Positions 23,888-35,482 of a stretch of 64,000 nucleotides of DNA are shown here, one piece after another. The notes under the pieces are model-generated. The model worked only from the letters and a program-made list of their open reading frames with translations. It searched no databases and was not told the DNA's origin. The first letter of the stretch is position 1; the number at the start of each line of letters is the position of its first letter. Location: contig OZ037769.1 of NCBI GenBank assembly GCA_964035545.1, positions 9,029,429-9,093,428 of the forward strand. Direction: 5' to 3'. Position numbers and translations under genes: made by a program. The DNA comes from Bugula neritina (lineage: Eukaryota; Bryozoa; Gymnolaemata; Cheilostomatida; Bugulidae).

Positions 23888-24988
23888 ACAATGTGTGTGT
23901 TTGTTTATTATTGGCTTATTTTGTTTTCTGTAAATTATTAGGGCAGGTATATTTAGTTAGTTTGTTTTCTAATCACCGTTTTAATTAGTACTGTATTTAG
24001 TTATTTGTGTTTAATAATAAGTTGGAACAGTGGAACAGTAGAAGGATGTAAATAGTACCACTATGACTATCCTTTTGGTAGTTTGTAACTACCTTGTGAA
24101 TGTGGAAATTAGGTTAATTATGTCGGTTCTTGTTTCCTTTCTTAATTAGGCAATTATTCTTAAATTAGATTAGATATAAGATAAATCTCCTGTTTTTTAT
24201 TTTTTATGAAATTAATTATTACAATTTGAACGTTAGGTATATGGTTGTAGCAGCTATCGAAGTTTCTTGATACTTATTTCTAGTTGGATAATTCAGTTTA
24301 GGTTTTATAACTTAGCTTATATATCTAAGGTTGTAAATTATTATACTTGAACTTAATTTTTAAATTAGCGGTACCTCCTATCTAGATATTGGACGTGTGT
24401 TAGCCTTGGGGTAGTTCTATATTGTGTTTATAAACTTACCCTGACTGGTTACGTTGTGGGTTGGGGTTAGCACTCACCAGTCTCCGTGGGGTGCGATTGT
24501 TCCCTTGACGAGTTTGTGATGATTTATAATTAATTGTTTAAAGATACTGATTTCTGTAACAGCAAAAGTAGTGTTAATAACACAGCAACAAGTAATATTG
24601 AAGCTTATAAAAAGGGAGTTGAGTCTTGGAATTCAAAATTGACAGTACTTAATATATATTGTTTGGTATTAGATACCGGGACTCTAGGTCAACCACTAAA
24701 ATTTTTAATTGTATTTCTATAGCGCTTGTTTGAGTGTATTGCTTTAATTTATGTGTCGTGGGACCAGTACTGTATTTGATATGTTCAATTATTAATTAGG
24801 CCTATTATAGACTCTAAACTCTACCTTTAGTTAAAAATAGCTTGTCCTCAAGCTTGTGTGAGCCCCTGATACAATAGCTCGGCAGTAATAGCTACCTAAG
24901 CCAAGTATAACTGAGTGGTTAATCTCAGTGATCAGCAAATAAATGCTTTGCAATACGAGAGGGGGACCGAAATGGTACCTCCACCAAA
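23888..24988 (-). other. Copy A leader between 5' LTR and gag
   Basis: About 1.1 kb untranslated leader, long for a Gypsy element. It carries the primer-binding site at its LTR end. A 62-codon frame on the opposite strand (24534-24722) is open in copy B too, but its four amino-acid differences give no sign of constraint. Confidence 0.5.
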
Positions 24989-25627
24989 TGTTATAACGCG
25001 AACTTGTGGTATCCCGCTACAACTTACTGTACAGCTGTTACTAATATGGCTAAGCCTTAGTGATTTACTATAACAGTATTATATGCATATACTTTATGGT
25101 AATTACCTTGTAGATTGTTGGTGACTCCTCTCGTTCCTGGTACGTCTACCTGAAGCTGGGTCTTACAGAGGAGTGACTTCAGATAGCTGTTGGGTGTAGC
25201 AAGATACTTCTTGCCGGTTAGCTCCACGTCAGCTGCTTCAGGATAGGTTGAAGTATTACAAGGGTGGCTGTAATACTTAGGTTTCCTGCCGGTTGGTCCA
25301 CGTCAGCTGCTTCAGGATAGGCTACTGCGTTTACAAGGGTGGCTGCATTTCCATATAAGGATAGAGCCAAGAAGCTGCAGGATCAGGGTGTTTGACGTAT
25401 AGGAACTGACTTCAAAGCGAAAATGTAATTATAATTGTAACGAAATTAGTACATGTTACAGACAGTAGGAAACAGATGGGCTATTGTGATGGCATTAGTT
25501 CTCTCTAATCCGTATAACAATGAAAAGTTAATATCAATGTGGGGTTTAGCTGGGCGTTAGGAAATGAGAATGTAGAATGACTCAGTGGGAAATGAATAAA
25601 CCTAAAGTCCATAATTCCACTACAACA
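24989..25627 (-). repeat. Copy A 5' LTR
   Basis: 639 bp, near-identical to the 3' LTR. Two bases inside it on the minus strand lies TGGTGGAGGTACCATTT (about 24970-24986), a primer-binding site by position and by its TGG start. I could not match it to a specific tRNA. Confidence 0.9.
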
Positions 25628-26016
25628 ATACTAATAGTAAATGTAATACTAATACTAATAGTAATAGTAATAGTGACTAATAGTAATACTAATACTAATA
25701 ATAATACTGATAGTATTAGTAATTGTTATTGTATTTGTAATAAACTTGACATAATGATTAAGTTTAACATTATGATTATTTGCATTATAATAATAATTAT
25801 AATTATTATTATCATCATTATGATTATCGTTATACTCATTGATTATCATTATGATTGTCACCTATCACTAAATTATATCAGTATTACTATGATTATGAGT
25901 ATCAGTATGACTATCACTATGAGACATGATGATGATTATGAGTATGACTATCAGCATCACTATAAAATATGAATATGATTATAAAATAAATATATTATTG
26001 CAGTTACTGTTAGTAT
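25628..26016. repeat. Simple-repeat spacer between the two head-to-head elements
   Basis: Imperfect TAATAC / TAGTAA and ATTATTATC / GATTATGAGTATGAC repeats. It starts with ATAC (copy A target duplication) and ends with GTAT next to copy B, so the two 5' LTRs face each other across a spacer whose edges are inverted complements. The sequence continues the repeat found at 18150-18242, the original target. Confidence 0.85.
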
Positions 26017-26647
26017 TGTTGTAGTGGAATTATGGACTTTAGACTTGTTTAATTCTCATTCTACATTCTCATTTCCTAACGCCCAGCTACACTCCACATT
26101 AAGATTAACTTTCCATTGTTATACAGATTAGAGAGAATTAATGTCATCACACTAGCCAAGCTGTCTCCTACTGTCTGTAACATGTACTAATTTCGTTACA
26201 ATTATAATTACATTTTCGCTTTGAAGTCAGTTCCTATACGTCAAACACCCTGATCCTGCAGCTTCGTGGCTTTATCCTTATATGGAGATGCAGCCACCCT
26301 TGTAAAGGCAGTAACCTATCCTGAGATAGCTGACGTGGACCAACCGGCAGGAAGCCTAAGTATTACAGCCACTCTTGTAATACTGCAACCTATCCTGAAG
26401 CAGCTGACGTGGAGCTAACCGGCAAGAAGTATCTTGCTATACCCAACAGCTATCTGAAGTCACTTCTCTGTAAGACCCAGCTTCAGGTAGACGTACCAGG
26501 AACGAGAGGAGTCATCAACAATCTACAATGTAATTACCATAAAGTATATGCATATAATACTGTTATAGTAAATCACTAAGGCTTAGCCATATTAGTAACA
26601 GCTGTACAGTAAGTTGTAGCGGGATACCACAAGTTCCCGTTATAACA
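26017..26647 (+). repeat. Copy B 5' LTR and primer-binding site
   Basis: 631 bp, TGTTGTAGTGG … CCGTTATAACA. TGGTGGAGGTACCATTT follows at 26650 as primer-binding site, identical to copy A. Compared with the 3' LTR it has many substitutions and small indels, for example in the first 60 bases and around 26130-26160. Confidence 0.9.
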
Positions 26648-27724
26648 TTTGGTGGAGGTACCATTTCGGTCTCCCCTCTCGTATTGCAAAGCATTTATTT
26701 GCTGATCACTGAGGTTAACCACTCAGTTATACTTGGCTTAGGTAACTATTACTGCCGAGCTATTGTATCAGGGGCTCACACAAGCTTGAGGACAAGCTAT
26801 TTTTTTAACTAAAGGTGGAGTTTAGAGTCCATAATAGGCCTAAATAATAATTGAACATATCAAATACAGTACTGGTCCCACGACACATAAATTAAGGCAA
26901 TACACTTGAATAAGCGCTATAGAAATACAATTAAAAATTCTAGTGGTTGACCTGGAGTCCCGGTATCTAATACCAAACAATATATATTAAGTACTGTCAA
27001 TTTTGAATTCCAAGACTCAACTCCCTTTCTATAAGCTTCAATATTACTTGTTGCTGTGTTATTAACACTACTTTTGCTGTTACAGAAATCAGTACCTTTA
27101 AACAATTAATTATAAATCATCACAAACTCGGCAAAGGGAACAATCGCACCCCACGGAGACTGGTGAGTGCTAACCTCAACCCACAACATAACCAGTCAGG
27201 GTAAGTTTATAAACACAATATAGAACTACCCCAAGGCTAACATACGTCCAATATCTAGATAGGAGGTACCATTAATTTAAAAATTAAGTTCAAGTATAAT
27301 AACTATAATAATTTACAACCTCAGATATATAAGCTAAGTTATAAAACCTAAACTGAATTATCCAGTTAGAAATAAATATTGAGAAACTTTAATAGCCGCT
27401 GCAACCATATACCTAACATCCAAATTGTAATAATTAATTTCATAAAAAATAAAAACAGGAGATTTATCTTATATTTATTTTAATTAAAGAATAATTGCCT
27501 AATTAAGAAAGGAAACAAGAACCAACATAATTAATCTAATTTCCACATTCACAAGGTAGTTACAAACTACCAAAAAGATAGTCATAGTGGTATAATTTAC
27601 ATCCTTCTACTGAAACAGAAGGCTCACTCTGTTCCAACTTATTATTAAACTAACTGAGTACACCTGCCATAATAATTTATAAAAAACAAAATAAGCCAAT
27701 AATAAACAAACACACACACATTGT
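26648..27724 (+). other. Copy B leader between 5' LTR and gag
   Basis: 1077-bp untranslated leader, collinear with that of copy A. No sense-strand gene. Could contain packaging and translation-initiation signals, but none is recognisable by eye. Confidence 0.5.
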
Positions 27725-29359
27725 ATGAGTAGTAACAGGCGAGTGACACGGAGCGTAACTAGACAAATGGCTACCTCAGGAGAAGCAACCTCATCTGCCC
27801 CTACCGCATTGAGCTCCTCTTCCGACATTACCACACAACCTCCCATAACCACCTCAACTTCAACTACACTACCTGACTATACTGACACCCCACTAACCGC
27901 GACAACCACTATAACCAACTCGACCACGACATCAAGCGATACGGGCACAAGACCCTAAAACACAATATACACACCCACCTCGAAGGAAGAGATAGTGAAG
28001 TTCTGGAACTCACTATCTCCAGAGCTACGACGGGACTGTATAAACAGCAATAGTCCAACAGGCCCTACACCCAGCCTTACGATGACCAACTATGGCTTGT
28101 CAACTCAAGCTCATATAACCCCAACACTACAAGCTTATTCAACCCAACCACGACCTCCACGCGGCATACCCTCTACCAACATAGGCCTACCAACCGCCAA
28201 TCCGTTCCAAACGCAGATAATGGCAAGCGTGGCACCCAACTTGGATAGCCTGCCATCCTTCTCCGGCGACTCTACTGAGTCCTGGGAGAATTTTATAGAG
28301 AGATGGGAAGTCCTGATGGCTCCCCATCGATATGACAACGAACAACTAGCTCTCGTCATACCTGCCAAGCTCACTGGCTCAGCTTGGCAAACGTACCGAA
28401 AGGTAGTGAAACAGGCGCCCGGCTGTGCCACCAGCTACACTGCACTTAAACCCAAACTGGCTACGATGTTCCAGAGAAGCAACCCACTGCTAGGGAAGAG
28501 CCTCTGGAAACTGTCACAGGGGAAGAAAACTGTTGGATAATTCTTCACAGAAGTAGTCTCTCAAGGCCAGTCGGCATTCCTGGATATGCCGGAGGAATAT
28601 AGAGACAAGGTGTTGACGAACGTATTCATTGCAGGGCTGAACGAAGCCCATCAGAGGGATATCCTTCTGAAGGGTGAACTCACCCTGCAGCAGACCTTGG
28701 AGGAAGCAAAGAAGCTGAAAGCGGTAGATGGGGCACTCAAGACTCAAAAAATAAATTTCATAGAGTCAGAAATAGTCGCGGAAATTAATTACACCCGGAG
28801 CCAAGCAGAACTCATAGCTCCTCTGCAAAAGCAGATAGACGGTCTGGCTGAGCTTATAAAAGCTCAGTCAATAAGATCCAAGGAGCAAGATGAGAAAAGT
28901 TATCGGAGCAATAACTACCAGCCCAACCGATACCGTGGTAGAGGACGCGGTGGTAACCAAGGCAACAGAAGAGGTGGTTACAACCAACCACAGCGCTACT
29001 ATAACCAAGGCACCCACAACCAACATCAGGCCCCTTTTAACCAACACCAAGCCCCTTTTAACCAACAAAGAGGGTCATATAACCACCAATCTTCGCACAG
29101 ACACAATAACAATCGCACAGGTCAGAACTACAGCAATGGGCGTGGACAAAATCCTTGGCCCTGCAAGTCTTGCGGGAACCGGCATTATGGGAGCAAATGC
29201 TCTAATGTAAACGTCGTCAGCGACCTCGGTCCTGAAGAGTTTGCATTCCAGTTCCTAAATCAAGATCCAGGCCAGGAACACGTCAATGCCGTAGAACTAA
29301 CTCCCAAAGCAAAAGGACCGAAAGCCAAAAGTAGAAGAGGTGGCAAAAAACTCTCAGTC
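27725..29359 (+). pseudogene. Copy B gag
   Basis: Same reading frame throughout, from ATG 27725, but closed by stops at 27956-27958 and 28538-28540, positions where copy A has sense codons. Domains as in copy A: Ser/Thr-rich N-terminus, capsid-like segment with ESWENFIERWE, RGG and Asn/Gln-rich region, then CKSCGNRHYGSKC near 29160-29200. Gag would assemble the particle and bind RNA through the knuckle. This copy would make only a short N-terminal piece. Confidence 0.85.
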
Positions 29360-31364
29360 ATGGATGCAGTACAACTGGCAATGCTATGCTTGCTAAGCTG
29401 TTTCCTTGGCTGTGGAGCGACCCCGGTAGAAGCTAAAAACCCCATGGTATGCGGCTCACACCATACTGACCAACCCCACTTGTTCCGACTGAACACTAAC
29501 TACACCTGCCCCGGACATGACAAGACTGACCCCACGCGACAGCCCCAACAGACAAAAATCATGGTATACAAACCCAACACAATAGAATGGGAGTCACCAG
29601 CATACCAATGCAAGAAGTTCAAATCGGTAGTCACCACGTTAGTGTCTCTTCACCGACGTGAAAGTCCGTAATGCTCACATAGAGAACCGGCCTATCACGC
29701 GGGGAGAGTGCATCGACATGGTTGCCTCTAAACACTGTGACGCGGGTGAGCTTAAGGGCGGAGATGGTGTCTTCACTACGCGCAACAAGGTTGAAGCAGT
29801 GTACAAGCACTGCTGCAAGAAGCAATTCTTCTCGAAGAATCAGTGCAGCATAGTTAGAGCGACCGTGTACAAAAGGCATGAGGATAAGGAATTCGAGTCC
29901 ACTGCAGGTGACGTTCGTCATTGCAAATATGACGAAGGAAGCTGCAAATTGGACGACGGTTCCATCCTCATATGGGAACCACGGAAGCAGACCCACTGCA
30001 AACATACGGAGTGGTACATGGAGGAAGGCACCTTCTTCGACAACCACTTCGTCAGTAGTGACCACTCGATGGCCTTGACGTTCGCCCGATATGGAATCTA
30101 CTCGACGAAGGACTGCCACGGCAAGAACACGTCGATGTCGGACCAAGGGCTGATGTTAAGGTTCATGACGCCACTCCACAATGTTACCATACTTAACAAC
30201 GTCACAGCCACATATCAAGTTGGAGGCTCATATGCGTCTACAATAAACGCAGTAGCGCAAGCTCTAGCGTTAGAACAAATCACCACCGCACAAAAACTAT
30301 TCTGGACCTCATACTACTATTCGTGTCACAACACTGCCCAAACCATTAACCTCATCACTCTCTTACTTGAACGACATCCCACAACAGCAGCAAGACACAT
30401 GTTGCAATTGAGTAACGTGGTCGCGAAAGCCGGCCCTGGCTACTTAGAGGTGTACCCCTGCACCGAGTTGGAAAGAACTTCTTACCAACTACTGAAAATG
30501 AAACACAACAACTGCACCAACTACTTGCCGATACAAATATCTATAGCTGGTCTTGAATCCATTGGATATCTGGACCCTGTAAATAACATAATACACCCTG
30601 ACTCATACAATGTAGACTGCACCCACAGAGAGGAAGTTCCTGTGAAATTGGACGGTATTATTTACCTATATTCATGGAACGAATCTCTAAAACTGGCCCC
30701 AAACACTACAATTCTATCCTTGCCAAACATCAAATTAGGAGCTACTCCCTTGGAATCACACGAAAATATCTTCAGTCGCGCACATAGACTAAATTGGGCT
30801 GATTTTAGCCATCACCACTCCTTAAATGCTATCCTTTCAACACTCAACCGCCAAACACAGGTGTTGAAAGCCGTTGGAGTTGTTAGCTTTCCACACTATA
30901 CACTAGACAAAAATAGAATAGAGACCCAAGAAGGCATACTGGGTAATTCATATTTCTCCTTCTTGTTCGGAGGTCATGTAGCCTCAGTATATGAATTGTG
31001 GACCATGCTAGCAAATCTCATCGTGGCGATTGCTTCAATCGTCTTTATTTCCAAGAAATTATACTATCATCTATGCATCAAATACATCTGCAAAAGGCGT
31101 GGCAGAATCGTAGTAGATGCTGTGGACATTGTAGAACAAAGTACAACACACCAACCAACAGCAGAGGAAACTACGACAGCCACGGAATTACATTCTTTAA
31201 TAACCCCCACTCATTCCCAAGTAGAAAGTACAACCCCCATTTCTACTATTAACTCAAACACCCCATCAGCAAGGTTATACCCTGCGCTTGAGAATATAAC
31301 CGAAACAGATGACATCGCTTGGCCTTCTTGGACCAAGCAAGCCAGGCAAGAGTCTTCACAATGA
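29360..31364 (+). pseudogene. env: Copy B env-like transmembrane glycoprotein, between gag and pol
   Basis: Begins in the gag frame at an internal Met followed by a signal-peptide-like hydrophobic run. About 645 residues in all. Features seen: many cysteines in the N-terminal half, at least six N-glycosylation sequons (NYT, NTS, NVT twice, NCT, NTT), one strong membrane span near the C-terminus (MLANLIVAIASIVFI) with basic stop-transfer residues, and a ~100-residue Ser/Thr-rich tail. This is the architecture of a type I envelope glycoprotein. I could not place it in a known fusogen class. A 2-base deletion near 29647 shifts the frame, so the longest intact piece is 29658-31364. It ends at UGA, directly followed by CUAG, with the same frame open into the protease. 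Confidence 0.7.
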
Positions 31365-32207
31365 CTAGCCACGCCGTCGCCGAAAACCGCTGCCCAAGTA
31401 TTGGGAATTCTGGATAGTCGCACCTGTCAGACAACAACAATAAGGGCAGAGGTAAACGGCAAGAGGTGTACCGCGTTAGCAGACGCTGGCGCATCCATAA
31501 GTATTGTGAACTCAAATATCGCTGCCAACTTAGGGTTGGCACTACAACCACACAAGATTAAGGCAAGGGGTGTTACCAACAGCTCCTTAGACATTCTCGG
31601 GAAATCGGACGTAGTGATTACAATAGGAAAAGACACAAGAGTAGAACATTCACTCTTTGTGGCCAATGCAATTACTCACGACGTCATTTTAGGGTCTGAT
31701 TTTCTAGCAAAACTGGGAGAAGTCACCTACGATTTCCAGAGGTGCACATTGGGTTTCAATCAACGGAAGATACCCATGGGACCGGAAGCCATAAACAACG
31801 TAGCACGGACGGCATATAGCGTGGACATACCGCCTCTGTCAGAGATGGCAGTGGTGGCCACCATCACAAGTCCATCCTTGGACGGTGCCACCTGCTATTT
31901 TGAAGGCAACAAATTACCACAAAAGGTAATGGTAGGAAAATCAATTGACAGGGTAGTCAAGAGACGCATTTGGGTGCCAATAATGAATTGCACTAAGACT
32001 CCCATAACTATTCCAGAAGACACGATCGTGGGTAACGTGGAACAGGTGGAAGAAAATCTGGAACTACTCAAGGTCAACTCCCCAAAAGAAAAATCGAAGA
32101 CTCTATCCAAACCTAGCTCAAGTCTGAAACTGGAGGACACCACATTGGATCTACACCAGTTTCAGAAGCTACGAGGGCTGGTGGACGAGTTTCAAGATAT
32201 CATTTGA
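31365..32207 (+). CDS. pro: Copy B aspartic protease region
   Basis: The frame is open from immediately after the env stop to a UGA at 32205-32207. Retropepsin features: ALADAGASISIVN near 31470-31508 (active-site loop, Asp-Ala-Gly in place of the usual Asp-Thr/Ser-Gly) and, about 60 residues on, HDVILGSDFLAKLG, the conserved C-terminal motif. It would cleave the polyprotein in the particle. The terminal UGA falls inside a linker that in related elements runs straight into RT, so it is more likely a mutation than a natural end. No ATG need be used if the region is expressed by readthrough from env. Confidence 0.75.
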   Translation, partial: LATPSPKTAAQVLGILDSRTCQTTTIRAEVNGKRCTALADAGASISIVNSNIAANLGLALQPHKIKARGVTNSSLDILGKSDVVITIGKDTRVEHSLFVANAITHDVILGSDFLAKLGEVTYDFQRCTLGFNQRKIPMGPEAINNVARTAYSVDIPPLSEMAVVATITSPSLDGATCYFEGNKLPQKVMVGKSIDRVVKRRIWVPIMNCTKTPITIPEDTIVGNVEQVEENLELLKVNSPKEKSKTLSKPSSSLKLEDTTLDLHQFQKLRGLVDEFQDII

Positions 32208-35200
32208 GAAGGAGTCACTGACCTTGGACGTACTGATATAGTACAGCCCGTGGTGGAAACAACCCCCAGTACGCACCCGATACGAAGCCGACCATACGTC
32301 ATTCCAGTAGGTATTAGGTCGGAAGTAAAAGCACAACTGGATGAAATGCAAGAAGCCGGGCTGATCACACCCAGCGCTGGCAATTGGACCTCACCAGTTG
32401 TGTTGGTCAAGAAGAAAGATGGGAGGTGGAGATTCTGCGTAGATTACCGGAAACTGAACTCCGTGACGATTAAGCAGTCTATGGCAATATCGAGCATAGA
32501 GAACGCTGTTGAAATCATGCACAACAAGAAGTACTTCAGCAGCATCGATCTATGTTCCGGTTTCTTCCAAGTAGCACTGCACGAGTCGTCTCAGGAGAAA
32601 TCAGGGTTCATAACGCCATTCGGCTGTTATGAATTTAAGGTAATGCCACAAGGAATGTCGGGCTCACCTGCGACTTTCACTCGCCTCGCATTAGCCATCA
32701 TGGCCGACCTGATAAGTGAGGGCAGCAGTTGCGTCTACCTAGACGACTGGCTGATGACATCAACCACGTTTGAGACCCATTTGCAACTACTCAGGACAGT
32801 GTTTTCCAGGCTCCGTTACGCTGGACTAAAGTTCAGACTGAGTAAAAGCCAGCTATGTCAGAAGGAGATCCTATACCTGGGACACATATTGTCGAGCAAA
32901 GGTATAGCAGTTGCACCTCACAATACCGAAAAGATCAAAAATTTCCCCACTCCGCGGAACAAAACGGAAGTCAAGAGACTTCTTGGTCTTTTCGGGTATT
33001 ACAGGTCATTCATAAAAAACTTCGCGCGGATCGCGACTCCTATTATTAAACTCACGTTCAAGGACGCCGAGTTTGTCTGGTCGGTAGAATGTCAGAGGGC
33101 TTCGGAAGAGCTGAGAACCAGAATCACCACAGCACCAATTCTGGTTTTTCCTGACATTAAAAGCCCATTTATCTTAACGACTGGTGCATCGGCAACTGCG
33201 ATTGGGGCTGTCCTGTCTCAGCTCCGAGACAATAAGGAACACCCCATATCGTTCTACTCTCGTACGCTAACAGCCGCCGAGAGGAAATGGGACGCCTGCC
33301 AGCAGGAGCTCTTCGCTATAGTGTGCGCTGTCAAACACTACAGGCAGTATCTGATGAATGTCAAATTCAGATTGATCACAGATAACGCTGCCTGTACGTA
33401 CATGATGAAGAAACCAGACTTGTCTCCCCGCCTTGCCAGATGGGCAATACAACTGGCCGACTATGACTTTGAGGTCATACACCAGGCGGGCAAACAGAAC
33501 GTGGTGGCCGACGCTCTGTCACGAGCAGAGATTCTTGCTGTAGAATCCTGCCCTATCGACGAACAGGCAAGAAATCAGCAGAAGAGAGACTACTTCTTAG
33601 GGCCAGTACTTCTGTACCTGGAGAAGGGGAAGTTTCCGGAAGACGCCTCCAAGGCGAAAGCGAATCAGATAGTTGCGGACAGCAAACAATTCAAGATAAT
33701 TGACGGGCTCGTGTACCGTAACTATCAAGACAAAGCACTTCTGGCTATCCCCTCAAGTCAGCGTCACCTCCTGATGTACGCTATGCATGACAGCATATCG
33801 GCTATGCATCCAGGAATGACTAAGACTATGCTCCGGTTGAAACAACACTACTGGTTCCCGAAGATGCACCAGGCAGTCGAAAAATATATCTCAGAATGCC
33901 ACTCATGTCAGCAGAGGAAGAACCCGAAAGTTCAGACTCGGGTCCCTCTGGCAACAAGGATAGCGACAGAGCCATTCCACACGCTATCCATGGACTTCCT
34001 CGGTCCGTTCGTGCAGAGTGCTGATGGAATGAAATACGTTCTGGTATTTACCGACCATTTTACAAAATGGTGCGAAATGATCTGCACTGCTGACCAATCA
34101 GCAGCAACAGTCGCTCGCGTCTATGTTGAGCAGATCTTTTGCAAATTCGGGGCCGCATCAGTACTACTCTCGGACAGGGCCAAGTCTTTCATGGGTTCAG
34201 TTATGGTTGAAGTGAACAAACTTCTCAAAACTGACTCCAAATTTAGTGTACCGTACTCGCCAGCATCCAACGGACAAGTGGAGATATACAACAAAACCAT
34301 CGCCAATATGTTGTCCCACTTCGTCGACCCAGGCACCCATCGCGATTGGGACAGATACATCCCGTTCTGTCAACTGGCGCACAATTCATCAGTACACACC
34401 ACCACCACCACGACACCAAGTATGCTCTTATTCTGCAGAGAAATGCGAATGCCATACGAGCTGACCAAACCTCGCCCACCTGTTGTGGAAGACGACGTCC
34501 CGTACGTTACGAAGTTGCTCAACAGAATGCAAGAGGTTTGGGACACAGCCAGACAGTTGATAGGAAAGGGCAAAGAAAGGCAGAAGAGATACGACAAGAA
34601 AGCACACCCCACAGATCTCAGAGTGGGAGATATAGTGTTGTACTATAATAAAAGGGCGTACAAAAACAAGACTGCTAAATTAATAAAGCGATGGCAGGGC
34701 ATGTACATAATAAAACATATAACCGATACAACTGCTGCCATACAACTATTCAACGAGCCAGATCAGGCACCATTTAGGGTGCATTTGAACCTAATGAAAA
34801 GGTACAAGGGACCTCTAGTTAGAGGACCCACATCTGAACTATCAATTGAGCTAGAGTCACCTGCGACCCAAGGCTCAGGTTCTGAGGAGGTTGAAACTTC
34901 AGCTCCAGAAACGGACAATTTTTACTCTGACAGACTGTCTAGTGAAGAAGACTGCCGAGAAACTGACTGCCAAGAGACTGACTGTCAACCTACAACAGAA
35001 ATTGAGGCACATAATGATGAACATGCACGCCATAATGAAACCGACACAGACATTGTATATAGTAATGATAACCAAGAAGGAACTAGTATCCAAGAGCCTC
35101 AGAACAACAATACTGAGGAAGCTGAAAGAATAAAGCCACCACCACCACCAACTCGCAACAATAAACGATACGGTCTAAGGCGCAGACCAAAGCAAAAGAG

Positions 35201-35228
35201 GGAGGCGCAATTCACTTACAGACTATAG
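32208..35228 (+). CDS. pol: Copy B reverse transcriptase, RNase H and integrase
   Basis: 992 codons from ATG 32250, though the homologous linker begins at 32208. RT: FCVDYRKLNSV near residue 60, PQGMSGSPATF, and YLDDWLMTS (catalytic YxDD) near 165. RNase H: the first motif reads TTGASATAIG, so the usual aspartate is glycine, while the Glu (QQELFAIV), LITDNAA and ADALSRAE motifs remain. Integrase: HHCC finger (HPGMTK … CHSCQQRK), then MDFLGPF, LSDRAKSF and NGQVEIYN supply D, D and E. No chromodomain. The C-terminus is a ~130-residue acidic tail ending in Arg/Lys-rich sequence, retained in copy A. Enzymes copy the RNA and insert the cDNA. The RNase H lesion and upstream stops make this copy defective. 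Confidence 0.9.
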   Translation, partial: EGVTDLGRTDIVQPVVETTPSTHPIRSRPYVIPVGIRSEVKAQLDEMQEAGLITPSAGNWTSPVVLVKKKDGRWRFCVDYRKLNSVTIKQSMAISSIENAVEIMHNKKYFSSIDLCSGFFQVALHESSQEKSGFITPFGCYEFKVMPQGMSGSPATFTRLALAIMADLISEGSSCVYLDDWLMTSTTFETHLQLLRTVFSRLRYAGLKFRLSKSQLCQKEILYLGHILSSKGIAVAPHNTEKIKNFPTPRNKTEVKRLLGLFGYYRSFIKNFARIATPIIKLTFKDAEFVWSVECQRASEELRTRITTAPILVFPDIKSPFILTTGASATAIGAVLSQLRDNKEHPISFYSRTLTAAERKWDACQQELFAIVCAVKHYRQYLMNVKFRLITDNAACTYMMKKPDLSPRLARWAIQLADYDFEVIHQAGKQNVVADALSRAEILAVESCPIDEQARNQQKRDYFLGPVLLYLEKGKFPEDASKAKANQIVADSKQFKIIDGLVYRNYQDKALLAIPSSQRHLLMYAMHDSISAMHPGMTKTMLRLKQHYWFPKMHQAVEKYISECHSCQQRKNPKVQTRVPLATRIATEPFHTLSMDFLGPFVQSADGMKYVLVFTDHFTKWCEMICTADQSAATVARVYVEQIFCKFGAASVLLSDRAKSFMGSVMVEVNKLLKTDSKFSVPYSPASNGQVEIYNKTIANMLSHFVDPGTHRDWDRYIPFCQLAHNSSVHTTTTTTPSMLLFCREMRMPYELTKPRPPVVEDDVPYVTKLLNRMQEVWDTARQLIGKGKERQKRYDKKAHPTDLRVGDIVLYYNKRAYKNKTAKLIKRWQGMYIIKHITDTTAAIQLFNEPDQAPFRVHLNLMKRYKGPLVRGPTSELSIELESPATQGSGSEEVETSAPETDNFYSDRLSSEEDCRETDCQETDCQPTTEIEAHNDEHARHNETDTDIVYSNDNQEGTSIQEPQNNNTEEAERIKPPPPPTRNNKRYGLRRRPKQKREAQFTYRL

Positions 35229-35482
35229 ACTAGACTTACCATAATACCGTTGCATGATAAAAGACTGAACACTCACTGTGACGGACTATTCTAGTTAGGC
35301 TTGCTTTTTTTTAAAGTATATATCATATTTACTACTATATTTTGATTATCTAGTATTTCATCGATTTAGTAAGGCTCAACTCTAATCCTAATTGCACTCT
35401 ACAGCCTCTATTTACCAGTTGATCACATTAGCAAGACTAGTTCAACTTGAAATAAACGAATACAATTGGTGGCTGATTAGAT

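Larger units (their letters stand above)
18243..25627 (-). mobile_element. LTR retrotransposon copy A (internally deleted, recent)
   Basis: Minus-strand Gypsy-like element of 7385 bp with two 639-bp LTRs flanked by the 4-bp duplication ATAC (18239-18242 and 25628-25631). The LTRs look almost identical (one difference seen: GGGAAC against GCGAAC near the outer end), so insertion is recent. Aligned to copy B it lacks 4965 bp, from within env to near the end of pol. It therefore has no protease, reverse transcriptase or integrase and must have been moved by proteins from another copy. Its remaining gag-env-pol-tail frame is uninterrupted for 844 codons. The antisense membrane-protein block is retained. 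Confidence 0.9.

Noticed and set aside
32200-32212. Second readthrough stop between protease and RT
   Set aside because: The UGA is followed by GAA, not CUA, and lies in a linker normally continuous in such elements; more likely a mutation.
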